NCBI GenBank assembly: GCA_016195825.1
Contig: JACPYV010000060.1
Span: 1 to 46,679 of the forward strand
DNA: 46,679 bases
Direction: 5' to 3'
Source of the DNA: Burkholderiales bacterium
Lineage (GTDB): Bacteria; Pseudomonadota; Gammaproteobacteria; Burkholderiales; Burkholderiaceae_C
Shown: positions 1-10,332 of the stretch, one piece after another
Numbering within the stretch: position 1 is the first letter of the stretch
Layout: every line of letters starts with the position of its first letter
Notes under the pieces: model-generated
Told to the model about the DNA's origin: nothing
Databases searched by the model: none
Seen by the model: only the letters and a program-made list of their open reading frames with translations
Translations under genes and position numbers: made by a program

Positions 1-1218
1 CACGTTGGCCGTGGCCACGGCGGTGACCATCTTGGCGCCGTTGCGGGCAATGCCTTCGTTCTCATACTTGCGGCCCACCATGAAGCCGGTGATGTTCTGC
101 AGGAACACCAGCGGGATCTTGCGCTGGCAGCACAGCTCGATGAAGTGCGCACCCTTGTTGGCGCTCTCGGCGAACAGGATGCCGTTGTTGGCGACGATGC
201 CCACCGGCATGCCCTCGACGTGGGCGAAGCCGCAGACCAGCGTGGCGCCGTAGCGGGCCTTGAACTCGTCGAACTCCGAGCCGTCGACGATGCGGGCAAT
301 GATCTCGCGGATGTCGAAGGGCTTGCGGGTGTCGGTGGGGATCACGCCGTGCAGCTCGCTGGCGTCGAACAGCGGCGCGCGCGGTGCCTGCATCGCCAGC
401 GGATTGGCCTTGCGCCAGTTCAGCCGCGCGACCGACTGGCGCGCGATGGCCAGCGCATGCGTGTCATTGTTGGCCAGGTGGTCGGCCACGCCAGACAGGC
501 GCGTGTGCACGTCGCCGCCGCCCAGGTCCTCGGCCGTGACGACCTCGCCAGTGGCGGCCTTCACCAGCGGCGGTCCGCCCAGGAAGATGGTGCCCTGGTT
601 CTTGACGATGATGGTCTCGTCGCTCATCGCCGGCACGTAGGCGCCGCCGGCCGTGCACGAGCCCATGACGACGGCGATCTGCGGGATGCCCTCGGCCGAC
701 AGGTTGGCTTGGTTGAAGAAGATGCGGCCGAAGTGGTCTCGGTCGGGGAAGACTTCGTCTTGATTCGGCAGGTTGGCGCCGCCGCTGTCCACGAGGTAGA
801 TGCAGGGCAGGCGGTTCTGCTGGGCGATCTCCTGCGCGCGCAGGTGCTTCTTTACCGTGATGGGGTAGTAGGTGCCGCCCTTCACGGTGGCGTCGTTGCA
901 GACGATGACGCACTCCACGCCCGCCACGCGGCCGATGCCGGCGATGACGCCGCCGCCGGGCGCCGCGTTGTCGTACAGGTTCAGGCCAGCCAGTGGGGCC
1001 AGTTCCAGGAAGGGCGTGCCCGGGTCCAGCAGCATCTCAACGCGGTCGCGCGGCAGCAGCTTGCCGCGTGCCGTGTGCTTGGCGCGCGCCGCGTCGCCGC
1101 CACCCTGCGCGATCTTGGCGAGCCGGGCGTTCAAGTCGTCGATGTGGCCGCGCATCGCGTCCGCATTGGCCTTGAAGTCGGCCGAGCGAGGGTTGAGCTG
1201 CGTGTTCAGGACCGGCAT
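1..1218 (-). CDS. liuB: Methylcrotonyl-CoA carboxylase beta (carboxyltransferase) subunit, 3' end cut by window
   Basis: The reverse strand translates without a stop from an ATG at 1218 to the window edge: 406 residues of a protein usually about 535 long. It begins [20 protein letters not shown] and contains family-typical segments such as [50 protein letters not shown] and [17 protein letters not shown]. These belong to the carboxyltransferase subunit of the biotin enzyme that carboxylates 3-methylcrotonyl-CoA in leucine degradation; geranyl-CoA carboxylase is the closest alternative. An AGGAG box lies 5 bases before the ATG. The gene is divergent from a TetR regulator 162 bp away, the usual layout for a liu locus in Burkholderiales, so repression from the shared intergenic region is likely. 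The C-terminal quarter lies outside the window. Confidence 0.93.
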   Translation of the reverse strand, partial: MPVLNTQLNPRSADFKANADAMRGHIDDLNARLAKIAQGGGDAARAKHTARGKLLPRDRVEMLLDPGTPFLELAPLAGLNLYDNAAPGGGVIAGIGRVAGVECVIVCNDATVKGGTYYPITVKKHLRAQEIAQQNRLPCIYLVDSGGANLPNQDEVFPDRDHFGRIFFNQANLSAEGIPQIAVVMGSCTAGGAYVPAMSDETIIVKNQGTIFLGGPPLVKAATGEVVTAEDLGGGDVHTRLSGVADHLANNDTHALAIARQSVARLNWRKANPLAMQAPRAPLFDASELHGVIPTDTRKPFDIREIIARIVDGSEFDEFKARYGATLVCGFAHVEGMPVGIVANNGILFAESANKGAHFIELCCQRKIPLVFLQNITGFMVGRKYENEGIARNGAKMVTAVATANV

Positions 1219-1260
1219 GGAGTCTCCTGCGAAGCCCGCCTCAATAGAGATTAAGCGGGA

Positions 1261-1278
1261 CTCAACTTGATCGTTGAG
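1261..1278. promoter_or_regulatory. Inverted repeat CTCAAC-N6-GTTGAG, candidate second operator
   Basis: CTCAAC at 1261-1266 and GTTGAG at 1273-1278 are perfect complements around a 6-base centre. The site lies 43 bp upstream of the liuB start. Its ACTCAA core recurs in the 15-bp palindrome at 1343-1357, so both may be bound by the divergent TetR protein. Function is inferred. Confidence 0.4.
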
Positions 1279-1342
1279 CGGCCTCGTGAGCCGCGTGAGG
1301 GGCGTCAGAATAATTCAGGGCGAACCCGGATGCAATGCCGAC

Positions 1343-1357
1343 TTGAGTATTACTCAA
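1343..1357. promoter_or_regulatory. Perfect palindrome TTGAGTA-T-TACTCAA, candidate TetR operator
   Basis: This 15-bp sequence is fully self-complementary around a central T. It lies 24 bp upstream of the TetR start and touches an AATAAT box (1356-1361) that could be a -10 element, a position suited to autorepression. TetR-family regulators generally bind such palindromes in the divergent intergenic region. The match to this particular protein is inference. Confidence 0.6.
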
Positions 1358-1380
1358 TAATTGCGCAGAATGCAGCGCTG

Positions 1381-2085
1381 ATGACCGTCGCCACCGCTCC
1401 GCCGCAACGCCGCTCTCCCGCCGGCCCCAAGGCCGAGCAGCGCGTGCGCGACATCCTGCGCGTCGGCCGCGAGGTGTTCGCCGAGCGCGGCTACGAGCGC
1501 GCGACGACGACAGAGATCGCCCAGCGCCTGGCCATCTCCGAGGCGACCGTCTTCACCTACTTCCGCGGCAAGCGCGAGCTGTGCATGCGCGTCATCCAAG
1601 ACTGGTACGACGAGATCATCGCGGCCATCGAGGCGGGCTTGCCGCGCGCGGCAACGGTGCGCGAGCAGTTGGAGTTCGTCGTGCTGACGCACCTGCGCCT
1701 GTTCCTGATCCAGGGCACCGGGCTGTGCGCGCTGGTCCTGTCGGAGGGCCGCAAGGATGCCGGCAATGGGGGGCAGGACCTGGGCGAAGGCTTCGTCGAG
1801 CTGCAGCGCCGATATACGGCCCCGCTGATGGACTTGCTGGCGCGCGGCCAGGAGGCGGGGGAGGTCAGAAAAGACGTCCCGCTGCGGTTGCTGCGCTCGC
1901 TGGTCTTCGGGCCCATGGAGCACATGCTGTGGGAGGTGGTCATCACCGGCCGGCAGCTGGACGTGGAGGCCAGCGCGCGCGATCTGGTCGCGTTGCTGTG
2001 GCCGGCGCTGCAGGCGCCCGACCAGGAGCTGCAGCGGTTGCGCCGGCTGCGCACCCGGCTCCAGGACGCGTTGGTCAACGCGTGA
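1381..2085 (+). CDS. TetR/AcrR-family transcriptional regulator (LiuQ-like candidate)
   Basis: A 234-residue protein using the ATG at 1381. The reading frame is open upstream to 1267, but that stretch spans the palindromic operator and carries non-conserved residues, so the shorter start is preferred. An N-terminal TetR helix-turn-helix occupies roughly residues 18-65 (REVFAERGYERATTTEIAQ, then ISEATVFTYFRGKRELC). It is followed by an all-helical ligand-binding domain with poorly conserved sequence, as expected. It is divergent from liuB, so its effector is probably an acyl-CoA of branched-chain amino-acid degradation. The LiuQ label is a context-based guess. Its 3' end overlaps the convergent small membrane protein gene by 11 bp. 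Confidence 0.88.
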   Translation: MTVATAPPQRRSPAGPKAEQRVRDILRVGREVFAERGYERATTTEIAQRLAISEATVFTYFRGKRELCMRVIQDWYDEIIAAIEAGLPRAATVREQLEFVVLTHLRLFLIQGTGLCALVLSEGRKDAGNGGQDLGEGFVELQRRYTAPLMDLLARGQEAGEVRKDVPLRLLRSLVFGPMEHMLWEVVITGRQLDVEASARDLVALLWPALQAPDQELQRLRRLRTRLQDALVNA

Positions 2086-2356
2086 GCGACTGCACCAGCA
2101 CCGTCTCGCAGACCTTGAACAGCAGCCAGGCCGCCATCGCCGCAATGGCCGACCCGACCAGTTCCAGCAACTGGCGCAGGCCGCCATCTTCCAGCGCCTG
2201 CCAGCCATAGGTTGACAGCAGGGCTGCGTTAGCGCTCACCACCCGCACCAGGTCCAGCGTCAGCAGCCCGAAGCCGATGAAGCTCAGCACCATCAGGCCG
2301 AAGCAGGCCACGCGATGGCGGCGCAGCCAGCCAGTGAAGACCGAGATCGTGAGCAT
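2075..2356 (-). CDS. Small two-helix membrane protein of unknown function
   Basis: A 93-residue protein starting at the ATG at 2356, chosen because an AGGAGG box lies 7 bases upstream; the open frame runs further, to 2440, without a comparable site. Two hydrophobic segments are visible, near residues 17-37 (VACFGLMVLSFIGFGLLTL) and 65-85 (LVGSAIAAMAAWLLFKV), joined by a short polar loop. No family is recognised. It is convergent with the TetR gene (11-bp overlap) and divergent from the FecR-domain gene across 124 bp, so it could be expressed with neither. The strong ribosome site and codon bias support a real gene. Confidence 0.65.
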   Translation of the reverse strand: MLTISVFTGWLRRHRVACFGLMVLSFIGFGLLTLDLVRVVSANAALLSTYGWQALEDGGLRQLLELVGSAIAAMAAWLLFKVCETVLVQSLTR

Positions 2357-2480
2357 TGCGCGCCCTCCTGGGGGCATTCTGAGCCACATCGGACGCAGCA
2401 TCGCAAGGCGGGCAGCGCCCCATTGCCCGGTGTTGAACAAGCCCTAGGATGCGTCTTCCTGCGAGGGAAGGGAGGCTCCG

Positions 2481-4106
2481 ATGAATGCGATGAGAGTCTG
2501 GCTGGCTGCGGGCCTGCTGATGCTGGGCGGCTGGGCGCGAGCGCAAACCGAGTCGGCCGATGCCGACTGGCGCTACCGCATCCAGCCCGGTGACACGCTG
2601 ATCACGTTGACCGAGGCCTGGCTCGCGCCGCCCAAGGGCTGGCGAGACCTGCAAAAGCTCAACCGCGTGCCGGACCCGCTGCGGCTCAAGCCCGGCTCGA
2701 CGCTGCGCATGCCCGTCGGTTGGCTGAGGCGCGAGGCCAGCGTGGCCGAGGCGGTGTTCGTCAAGGGCGAGGTCAGCCGCCAGCGCGGCACGGCCGCCGA
2801 GGCGCTGGCGGCCGGTGCCACGCTGCTGAGCGGCGACCGCATCAAGACCGGTGCCCAGGCCAGTGCCAGCCTGCGCTTTGCCGACGGCTCGCGGCTGCTG
2901 ATCCCGCCGGAGAGCGAGGTCACGCTGGAGCAGTTGCTGGTGCTGGGCCGCGGTGCCATCCCGGCCGTGCGGCTGAACCTGGCCAAGGGGGGAGTGGACA
3001 ACCGTGTCGTGCCCAACGCCCAGCGCGTGCCGCTGTACGAGCTGCGCACGCCGCACGTCAACCTGGGCGTGCGCGGCACCGAGTTCCGCGTGCAGACAGC
3101 TGGTGGTGCCAGCCGCATGCAGGTGCTGTCCGGCGCGGTGCATGCCGATGGCTTAGGTCCCGACGTGGCCGGTGGCCAGGGCCTGCTGGCCGAGGGCTCG
3201 GCCCGCAGCGTCGCGCCGCTGCTGCCCGCACCCGACCTGGCCGCGCTGCCGCGCACGGCCGAGCGCCTGCCGTTGAGCTTGGGCTGGCAGGTCAGCCCCG
3301 CCGGTGCCGTGGCCTGGCGCGCGCAGCTCTATGCCAAGGGCGATTTCGACCGCCTGCTGCTGGACGCCCGCGTGGCCCAGCCCGTGGCAGCCTGGGCCGA
3401 GGCGCGCGAGCTGCCCGATGGCGACTACACGCTGCGCCTGCGAGGCATCGACGCGCGCGGCCAGGAGGGCGCCGCCGCCGACGCCGACATCCACCTGCAG
3501 GCGCGGCCCGAGCCGCCCTTCATCCAGTCGCCTGCCGAGGGCGCCGTCAGCTACAACGGCGGCATGGCGCTGGCCTGGAGCCGCAACACGGCCGCCCCGC
3601 GGGTGCGCCTGCAGATCGCACGCGATGCCGGCTTCAAGGACCTGGCGCTGCAGCCGCCGCCCCTCGACGCGGCCAGCGACGACGTGAAATTGCCGGACGG
3701 CGTCTACCACTGGCGCATTGCGTCGGTCGAGGCCAGCGGCCGTGCCGGGCCCTTCGGCGACGTGCAGAGCTTCGAGATCAAGCCCCCGCCGCCCGCGCCG
3801 CCGCCGGCCGAGCCGCAGGTCGATGGCGACCAGTTGAAGCTGCGCTGGCGCGCCGATCCCGGCGTCACGCGGTACGAGCTGGAATGGGCCAAGTCTGAAG
3901 CTTTCGAGGGCGCCGACGTGCAGCGCTTCGCCACGGACAAGCCTGAGCTGGCGATGCCGAAGCCGTCGGCGGGCAAGTACTTCCTGCGCGCCCGCGCCTT
4001 CAACGCAGCCGGTGCGGCCAGCCCCTGGGGCCAGACCCAGATGATCGAGCAGCCGTATCCGCGCTGGATCTGGTTGCTGCCCCTGCTCGCCATCCCGTTG
4101 CTTTGA
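2481..4106 (+). CDS. Exported LysM + FecR-domain protein with FN3-like repeats
   Basis: A 541-residue protein with an N-terminal signal sequence (residues 1-21, cleavage after WARA). A LysM-like domain covers residues 31-78 (YRIQPGDTLITLTEAWL...LRLKPGSTLRMP) and suggests peptidoglycan contact. A FecR domain follows at about 90-220 (FVKGEVSRQRGTAAEAL, LSGDRIKTGAQASASLRFADGS, VNLGVRGTEFRVQ). Two or three fibronectin-like sheets occupy 240-520, and a C-terminal hydrophobic tail ends in LLPLLAIPLL. A GGGAGG box precedes the ATG. FecR/LysM proteins of this kind are frequently found next to CHASE2 sensor proteins in Proteobacteria. The next gene is one, so this protein is probably a periplasmic partner for the CHASE2 domain rather than an iron-citrate anti-sigma factor: no sigma factor is present. 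Confidence 0.85.
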   Translation: MNAMRVWLAAGLLMLGGWARAQTESADADWRYRIQPGDTLITLTEAWLAPPKGWRDLQKLNRVPDPLRLKPGSTLRMPVGWLRREASVAEAVFVKGEVSRQRGTAAEALAAGATLLSGDRIKTGAQASASLRFADGSRLLIPPESEVTLEQLLVLGRGAIPAVRLNLAKGGVDNRVVPNAQRVPLYELRTPHVNLGVRGTEFRVQTAGGASRMQVLSGAVHADGLGPDVAGGQGLLAEGSARSVAPLLPAPDLAALPRTAERLPLSLGWQVSPAGAVAWRAQLYAKGDFDRLLLDARVAQPVAAWAEARELPDGDYTLRLRGIDARGQEGAAADADIHLQARPEPPFIQSPAEGAVSYNGGMALAWSRNTAAPRVRLQIARDAGFKDLALQPPPLDAASDDVKLPDGVYHWRIASVEASGRAGPFGDVQSFEIKPPPPAPPPAEPQVDGDQLKLRWRADPGVTRYELEWAKSEAFEGADVQRFATDKPELAMPKPSAGKYFLRARAFNAAGAASPWGQTQMIEQPYPRWIWLLPLLAIPLL

Positions 4107-4125
4107 ACCCGGATCTGGCAGTTGG

Positions 4126-4156
4126 GCGCCCCCGAGGGCTTGGCGAGGCGGGGCGC
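4126..4156 (+). terminator. GC-rich hairpin downstream of the FecR gene, weak terminator candidate
   Basis: GCGCCCC at 4126-4132 pairs with GGGGCGC at 4150-4156 around a 17-base loop, 20 bp after the FecR stop. No T-run follows, so it would at most be a weak or Rho-assisted terminator. The remaining spacer to the kinase gene (203 bp in total) shows nothing else recognisable. Confidence 0.25.
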
Positions 4157-4309
4157 TGGCAAGGCGCGAGCGCGCGGCGGGCTCCTCGCCCGCAAGCACG
4201 AGCAACGGCGGCAGCGGCACGAAGCGCCAGGCCAGCAGACGTGCAGCGCTGTCGCGCGAAGTGTTGAACCGCGCAAACTGGATCAGGTGTTGGGGTGTCG
4301 AGAATTTCG

Positions 4310-6709
<2,400 letters not shown>

Positions 6710-6725
6710 GCGCGTGGGCGCAGCA

Positions 6726-6800
6726 CCTCCCTGTGCGGGAAGTCAGGCCCTAGTTCTTGGTGCTGCGATTGCGCCACAGCCTGACTTCCCGCAGGGGAGG
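6726..6800. repeat. Long inverted repeat (22-23 bp arms) after the kinase gene
   Basis: The left arm, 6726-6748 (CCTCCCTGTGCGGGAAGTCAGGC), is complementary to 6779-6800 apart from one extra base and a mismatch near the outer end; the loop is 30 bases. It starts 17 bp after the kinase stop and no T-run follows. It could fold as a long mRNA hairpin ending the kinase transcript or be a dispersed repeat unit of REP type. A single copy was noticed here. Confidence 0.7.
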
Positions 6801-6859
6801 TCGGGCGGGGCGCTGCTCAAAACTTCTTTGCACAAGGGCAACCAGCCGCGTCGCGGCGA

Positions 6860-6874
6860 GGGTCGGGGCGACCC
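6860..6874 (+). promoter_or_regulatory. Short perfect hairpin in the TonB receptor leader
   Basis: GGGTCG-GGG-CGACCC forms a 6-bp stem with a 3-base loop, 32 bp before the receptor ATG. It may stabilise or attenuate the leader RNA. No role is demonstrated. Confidence 0.3.
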
Positions 6875-6906
6875 TGATCAGAGCCCTAACGACCACAGGA
6901 GTTTTC

Positions 6907-9663
6907 ATGCAACATCGCCATACCCGCCTGGCGCTGGCCTTGCTGGCCACCGGCATCGCCGGCTCGGCCTGGGCGCAAGCGCAGCCTGGCCAGCAGCTCG
7001 AGCGCATCACCATCACGGGCTCGTCCATCAAGCGCGTCGAGTCCGAGACGGCGCTGCCCGTCAGCGTCATCACGCGCGACCAGATCCTGAAGTCCGGCGC
7101 CACCAACATCGAGGACATCCTGCGCCGCGTGGGTGCCAACACCGCGCTGCAGTCGGACAGCACCCAGGGCGCCGGCTACGCGCAGAGCTTCGCCAACCTG
7201 CGCGGCCTGGGGCCCAACTCCACGCTGGTGCTGCTGAACGGCCGGCGCATGGCCAACTTCGCCTTCGGCTCCATCGGCGGCAACTCGTCGGTGGACCTGA
7301 ACAGCATCCCGTTCGCGGCCATCGACCGCATCGAGGTGCTGCGTGACGGCGCCTCGGCCGTGTACGGCAAGGACGCCGTCGGTGGCGTCATCAACTTCAT
7401 CACCCGCAAGGACTACGACAAGGGCGAGATCACGCTGAAGTACGGCGACACCGAGAAAGGCATCGGTGGCAAGGAGACCGGTGCCTCCGTCGCCTTTGGC
7501 CTGGGTGGCCTGAAGACCGATGGCTATAACCTGCTGGTCACCGGCAACATCAAGAAGCAGACCAAGCTCAGCGCCATCGACCAGAAGTGGTACCTGCGCG
7601 GCGCCGAAGAGATCCCCGGTTCCGACCCACCGACCTCGGGTCGTTCCTTCCCCGGCCGCCTGGTGGACTTCAACATCACCCCCGGTGCCTACGCCAACGC
7701 GGGCGCAGCCTTCAGCCCCTGCGATCCCAACTACAACACCATCCAGACGCTGTCGGCCACCACGCCCAACGGTACGGCCAAGAAGCGCTGCCGCTTCATC
7801 TACCCGGCCGTGCAGGAGAACCTGCCCGACTCGACCAAGGCCGATGCCTTCGGCCGCCTGACGGTGGACATGGGCGGGGAGTCGACGCTGTTCTTCGAGG
7901 CCAGCTATGCGCGTAACCACTCCATCGGCCGCGTGGCGCCCGTGCCCATCGACTCCACGGCCGGCCACGTAAAGCCCGATGGCACCTACCCGTCTTTCGC
8001 CTTCCCCATCTCCAGCAAGTTCTTCCCGGCCGCGCTGCTGACCAGCCTGGGCTACACGCCGGCGCAGTTCGACACGCTGGGCGGCGGCTTTACCGAGATC
8101 GCGATGCGCGCCGTGCCGGTGGGCCCACGCACCAACGACACCACCAATGAGCAGACCCGCTTCGTCGCCGGTGCCACCGGGGTCTTCGCGGGGTGGGACT
8201 ACGACGCCGGGCTGACGCTGTCCCAGGCCAAGGGCGCGCTGGACTACTTCAATTACCTGCATGAGGGCCGCTTCATCACAGAGCTGGCCTCGGGCGCCAT
8301 CAACCCCTTCGGCCCGCAGGACGACGCCGGCCTGGCCGCGCTGAACCGCGCGCGCATGGAAGGCCCGATGCGCCGCTCCAAGAGCACCACCTACGCGTTC
8401 GACGCCCATGCCAGCAAGGAGCTGATGGCCATGGCCGGCGGCCCGATGATCCTGGCGCTGGGTACCGACCTGCGCAAGGAAAAGGCCAACGACCGTGCCG
8501 TCAACCCGGACTACGAGCTGGGCCTGCACATCGGCGGCGAGGGCACCGTGCCCAACACCACCGCGTCGCGCACGATCTACGCGCTGTTCAGTGAGTTGTC
8601 CATGCCCTTTGCCCAGGGCTGGGAAGCAACCGTCAAGGCGCGCTACGACCACTACAGCGACTTCGGCAGCACCTTCAACCCGGGCTTGACGCTGCGCTTC
8701 CAGCCCAGCAAGGAAGTGCTGCTGCGCAGCAGCATTGGCACGGGCTTTCGCGCACCGACGCTGTGGGACGTCAACAGCCCGACCGCCTTCACGAACACGG
8801 CCAATTCACTGGTTGACCCGAACTGCCCGGCTGGCCAGGCGGGTGACCCGCGCTGCGAGACGCAGTTCAACGTGCGCCTGTCCAGCGACCCCAGCCTCAA
8901 GCCCGAGAAGTCGCGCCAGTACTCTGTCGGCGTCGTCTTCGAGCCGCTGCGCGACCTCTCGATCGCGCTGGACTACTGGCACATCCAGAAGAAGGACCAG
9001 ATCGGTGTCATCGGCGGCGACGCCATCATGGCCGACCCCACGCTCTACCAGCGCTACAGCGCGCGCATCCACCGCCTGCCGGCGCCCAACAGCTTCGTCA
9101 GCTACATCGAGACGCCGGTCGAGAACCTGGGTGACCTGAAGACCAACGGCATCGACGTCGATGTGAAGGCGAGTTGGCCGCTGGGCAGCATGGGCCGCCT
9201 GGGCGCCAGCTTTGCCGGCAGCTACATCAACGCCTGGAAGCAGCAGAACGGCAAGGGCACGCCGTTCGTGTCTTACGAGGGCACGGCCGGCGACGGCGCG
9301 GGCGTGCAGCCGGTGCCCAAGTGGCAGCACACGCTGGGCCTGGACTGGAACCTGGGCAACTGGAACTTGACGCTGGAGAACGTCTTCATCAAGGGCTGGA
9401 CCGAGTCGGCCGGCCTGGTGGAGGCCAACGTCGGCCCGTCCGTGGAGCACAAGGTCAAGGACAGCAGCCGCTGGAACATGGGCATCGGCTGGAAGCCCAT
9501 GCCCACGCTGGCGTTGCGCCTGGGTGCGCGCAACTTGCTGAACCAGGACCCGCCGTTCACGGCCGTGTCCAGCTACGGCTCGCATGTGACGGGCTATGCC
9601 GGCTCCTTTGTCGACCCGCGTGGCCGCTTCTGGTACGTCAGCGCGAACTACCAGTTCAAGTAA
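6907..9663 (+). CDS. TonB-dependent outer-membrane receptor
   Basis: A 918-residue protein. The ATG at 6907 is chosen because it is preceded by AGGAG at 6 bases and followed by a clean signal peptide (MQHRHTRLALALLATGIAGSAWAQ). A TonB-box-like segment ERITITGSSIKR sits near residue 32. The plug domain follows (about 45-165: TALPVSVITRDQILKSG, LRGLGPNSTLVLLNGRRM, IDRIEVLRDGASAVYGKDAVGGVINFITRKD), then a 22-strand-type barrel ending RGRFWYVSANYQFK with the C-terminal aromatic residue. It belongs to the group with the GSSIKR motif that is often annotated as taking up peptides or complex organics; the substrate cannot be read from sequence. It is followed by a strong terminator and then iorAB. 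No TonB/ExbBD genes are nearby. Confidence 0.93.
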   Translation: MQHRHTRLALALLATGIAGSAWAQAQPGQQLERITITGSSIKRVESETALPVSVITRDQILKSGATNIEDILRRVGANTALQSDSTQGAGYAQSFANLRGLGPNSTLVLLNGRRMANFAFGSIGGNSSVDLNSIPFAAIDRIEVLRDGASAVYGKDAVGGVINFITRKDYDKGEITLKYGDTEKGIGGKETGASVAFGLGGLKTDGYNLLVTGNIKKQTKLSAIDQKWYLRGAEEIPGSDPPTSGRSFPGRLVDFNITPGAYANAGAAFSPCDPNYNTIQTLSATTPNGTAKKRCRFIYPAVQENLPDSTKADAFGRLTVDMGGESTLFFEASYARNHSIGRVAPVPIDSTAGHVKPDGTYPSFAFPISSKFFPAALLTSLGYTPAQFDTLGGGFTEIAMRAVPVGPRTNDTTNEQTRFVAGATGVFAGWDYDAGLTLSQAKGALDYFNYLHEGRFITELASGAINPFGPQDDAGLAALNRARMEGPMRRSKSTTYAFDAHASKELMAMAGGPMILALGTDLRKEKANDRAVNPDYELGLHIGGEGTVPNTTASRTIYALFSELSMPFAQGWEATVKARYDHYSDFGSTFNPGLTLRFQPSKEVLLRSSIGTGFRAPTLWDVNSPTAFTNTANSLVDPNCPAGQAGDPRCETQFNVRLSSDPSLKPEKSRQYSVGVVFEPLRDLSIALDYWHIQKKDQIGVIGGDAIMADPTLYQRYSARIHRLPAPNSFVSYIETPVENLGDLKTNGIDVDVKASWPLGSMGRLGASFAGSYINAWKQQNGKGTPFVSYEGTAGDGAGVQPVPKWQHTLGLDWNLGNWNLTLENVFIKGWTESAGLVEANVGPSVEHKVKDSSRWNMGIGWKPMPTLALRLGARNLLNQDPPFTAVSSYGSHVTGYAGSFVDPRGRFWYVSANYQFK

Positions 9664-9689
9664 GCCGCTGGCGTCACAGCCAAGAGGCC

Positions 9690-9735
9690 CCATGAACTGA
9701 CTCCCATAAGTTGGACGGTCGGAAGTTGGCGGCCC
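9690..9735. mobile_element. Possible solitary IS3-family terminal remnant
   Basis: The segment around TGAACTGACTCCCATAAG followed by TTGGACGGTC resembles the terminal inverted repeats of IS3-family elements (TGAACTGMCCCC-N-AGTTGGAC type). No transposase frame or second end is visible in the window, so at most this is a leftover end. The resemblance is from memory of the family and is unverified. Confidence 0.3.
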
Positions 9736-9737
9736 AA

Positions 9738-9780
9738 GGCCTGAGTTCGGTAATGCACCGGGCTCAGGCCTCTTTTTTTT
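9738..9780 (+). terminator. Intrinsic terminator after the TonB receptor gene
   Basis: GGCCTGAG (9738-9745) pairs perfectly with CTCAGGCC (9763-9770) around a 17-base loop and is followed directly by TCTTTTTTTT. This separates the receptor gene from iorAB, so those two genes probably have their own promoter. Confidence 0.8.
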
Positions 9781-9829
9781 CCCCTGGAGCGGCAATGCCT
9801 GACTGATGTACTGGGGCGCTGCTTCTGGC

Positions 9830-9835
9830 TAGAGT
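9830..9835 (+). promoter_or_regulatory. Possible -10 element upstream of iorA
   Basis: TAGAGT lies 28 bp before the iorA ATG, just after the upstream terminator, where a promoter must lie if iorAB are transcribed independently. No good -35 hexamer is visible at 16-18 bp. Low confidence. Confidence 0.25.
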
Positions 9836-9863
9836 CGCTGGCTTCCCACCCCCGGAGGATTCC

Positions 9864-10322
9864 ATGATCAACATGACCGTCAACGGTCGCGCCGTCGCGC
9901 TGGACGCCGACCCCGACATGCCGCTGCTCTGGGCGGTGCGCGAGGAGCTGCAGCTGACCGGCAGCAAATTCGGCTGCGGCGCGGCCCAGTGCGGCGCCTG
10001 CACCATGCACGTCGCCGGTGCGCCGGTGCGCAGCTGCATGACGCCGATCTCGTCCGTCGCCGGCGCCCAGGTCACCACCATCGAAGGCATGGCCACTGAC
10101 AAGGTCGGAAGCGCCGTGCAGGCCGCCTGGGTCGAGCACGACGTCGCGCAGTGCGGCTACTGTCAGAGCGGCCAGGTCATGAGCGCCGTGGCCTTGCTCA
10201 AGGGCAACAAGAAGCCGACCGACGCCCAGATCGACGAGGCCATGGCCGGCAACCTGTGCCGCTGCGGCACCTACACCCGCATCCGCGCCGCCATCCACGC
10301 GGCTGCGGCCAAGCTTGCCTGA
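9864..10322 (+). CDS. iorA: Molybdenum hydroxylase [2Fe-2S] small subunit (isoquinoline 1-oxidoreductase alpha type)
   Basis: A 152-residue ferredoxin-like subunit carrying two [2Fe-2S] clusters. The plant-type site is C38/C43/C46/C58 ([14 protein letters not shown]) and the helical site is C97/C100/C132/C134 ([23 protein letters not shown]). Length and spacing fit the IorA/CoxS family. It passes electrons from the molybdopterin centre of the partner encoded next. GGAGG precedes the ATG. The stop codon lies 10 bp before the iorB ATG, so the two are cotranscribed. It has no signal peptide although the partner does, which fits export as a folded complex. The substrate (N-heterocycle or aldehyde) cannot be told from this subunit. 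Confidence 0.93.
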   Translation: MINMTVNGRAVALDADPDMPLLWAVREELQLTGSKFGCGAAQCGACTMHVAGAPVRSCMTPISSVAGAQVTTIEGMATDKVGSAVQAAWVEHDVAQCGYCQSGQVMSAVALLKGNKKPTDAQIDEAMAGNLCRCGTYTRIRAAIHAAAAKLA

Positions 10323-10332
10323 GGAGGCCGCC

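Noticed and set aside
145..1254. 369-aa plus-strand open frame opposite liuB
   Set aside because: It is the complement of a clear carboxyltransferase gene. The low-complexity Arg/Ala/Val composition is typical of antisense frames in high-GC DNA.
4295..4309. Earlier GTG start for the CHASE2 kinase
   Set aside because: It adds only MSRIS and has no better ribosome site than the ATG at 4310. It is kept only as an alternative.
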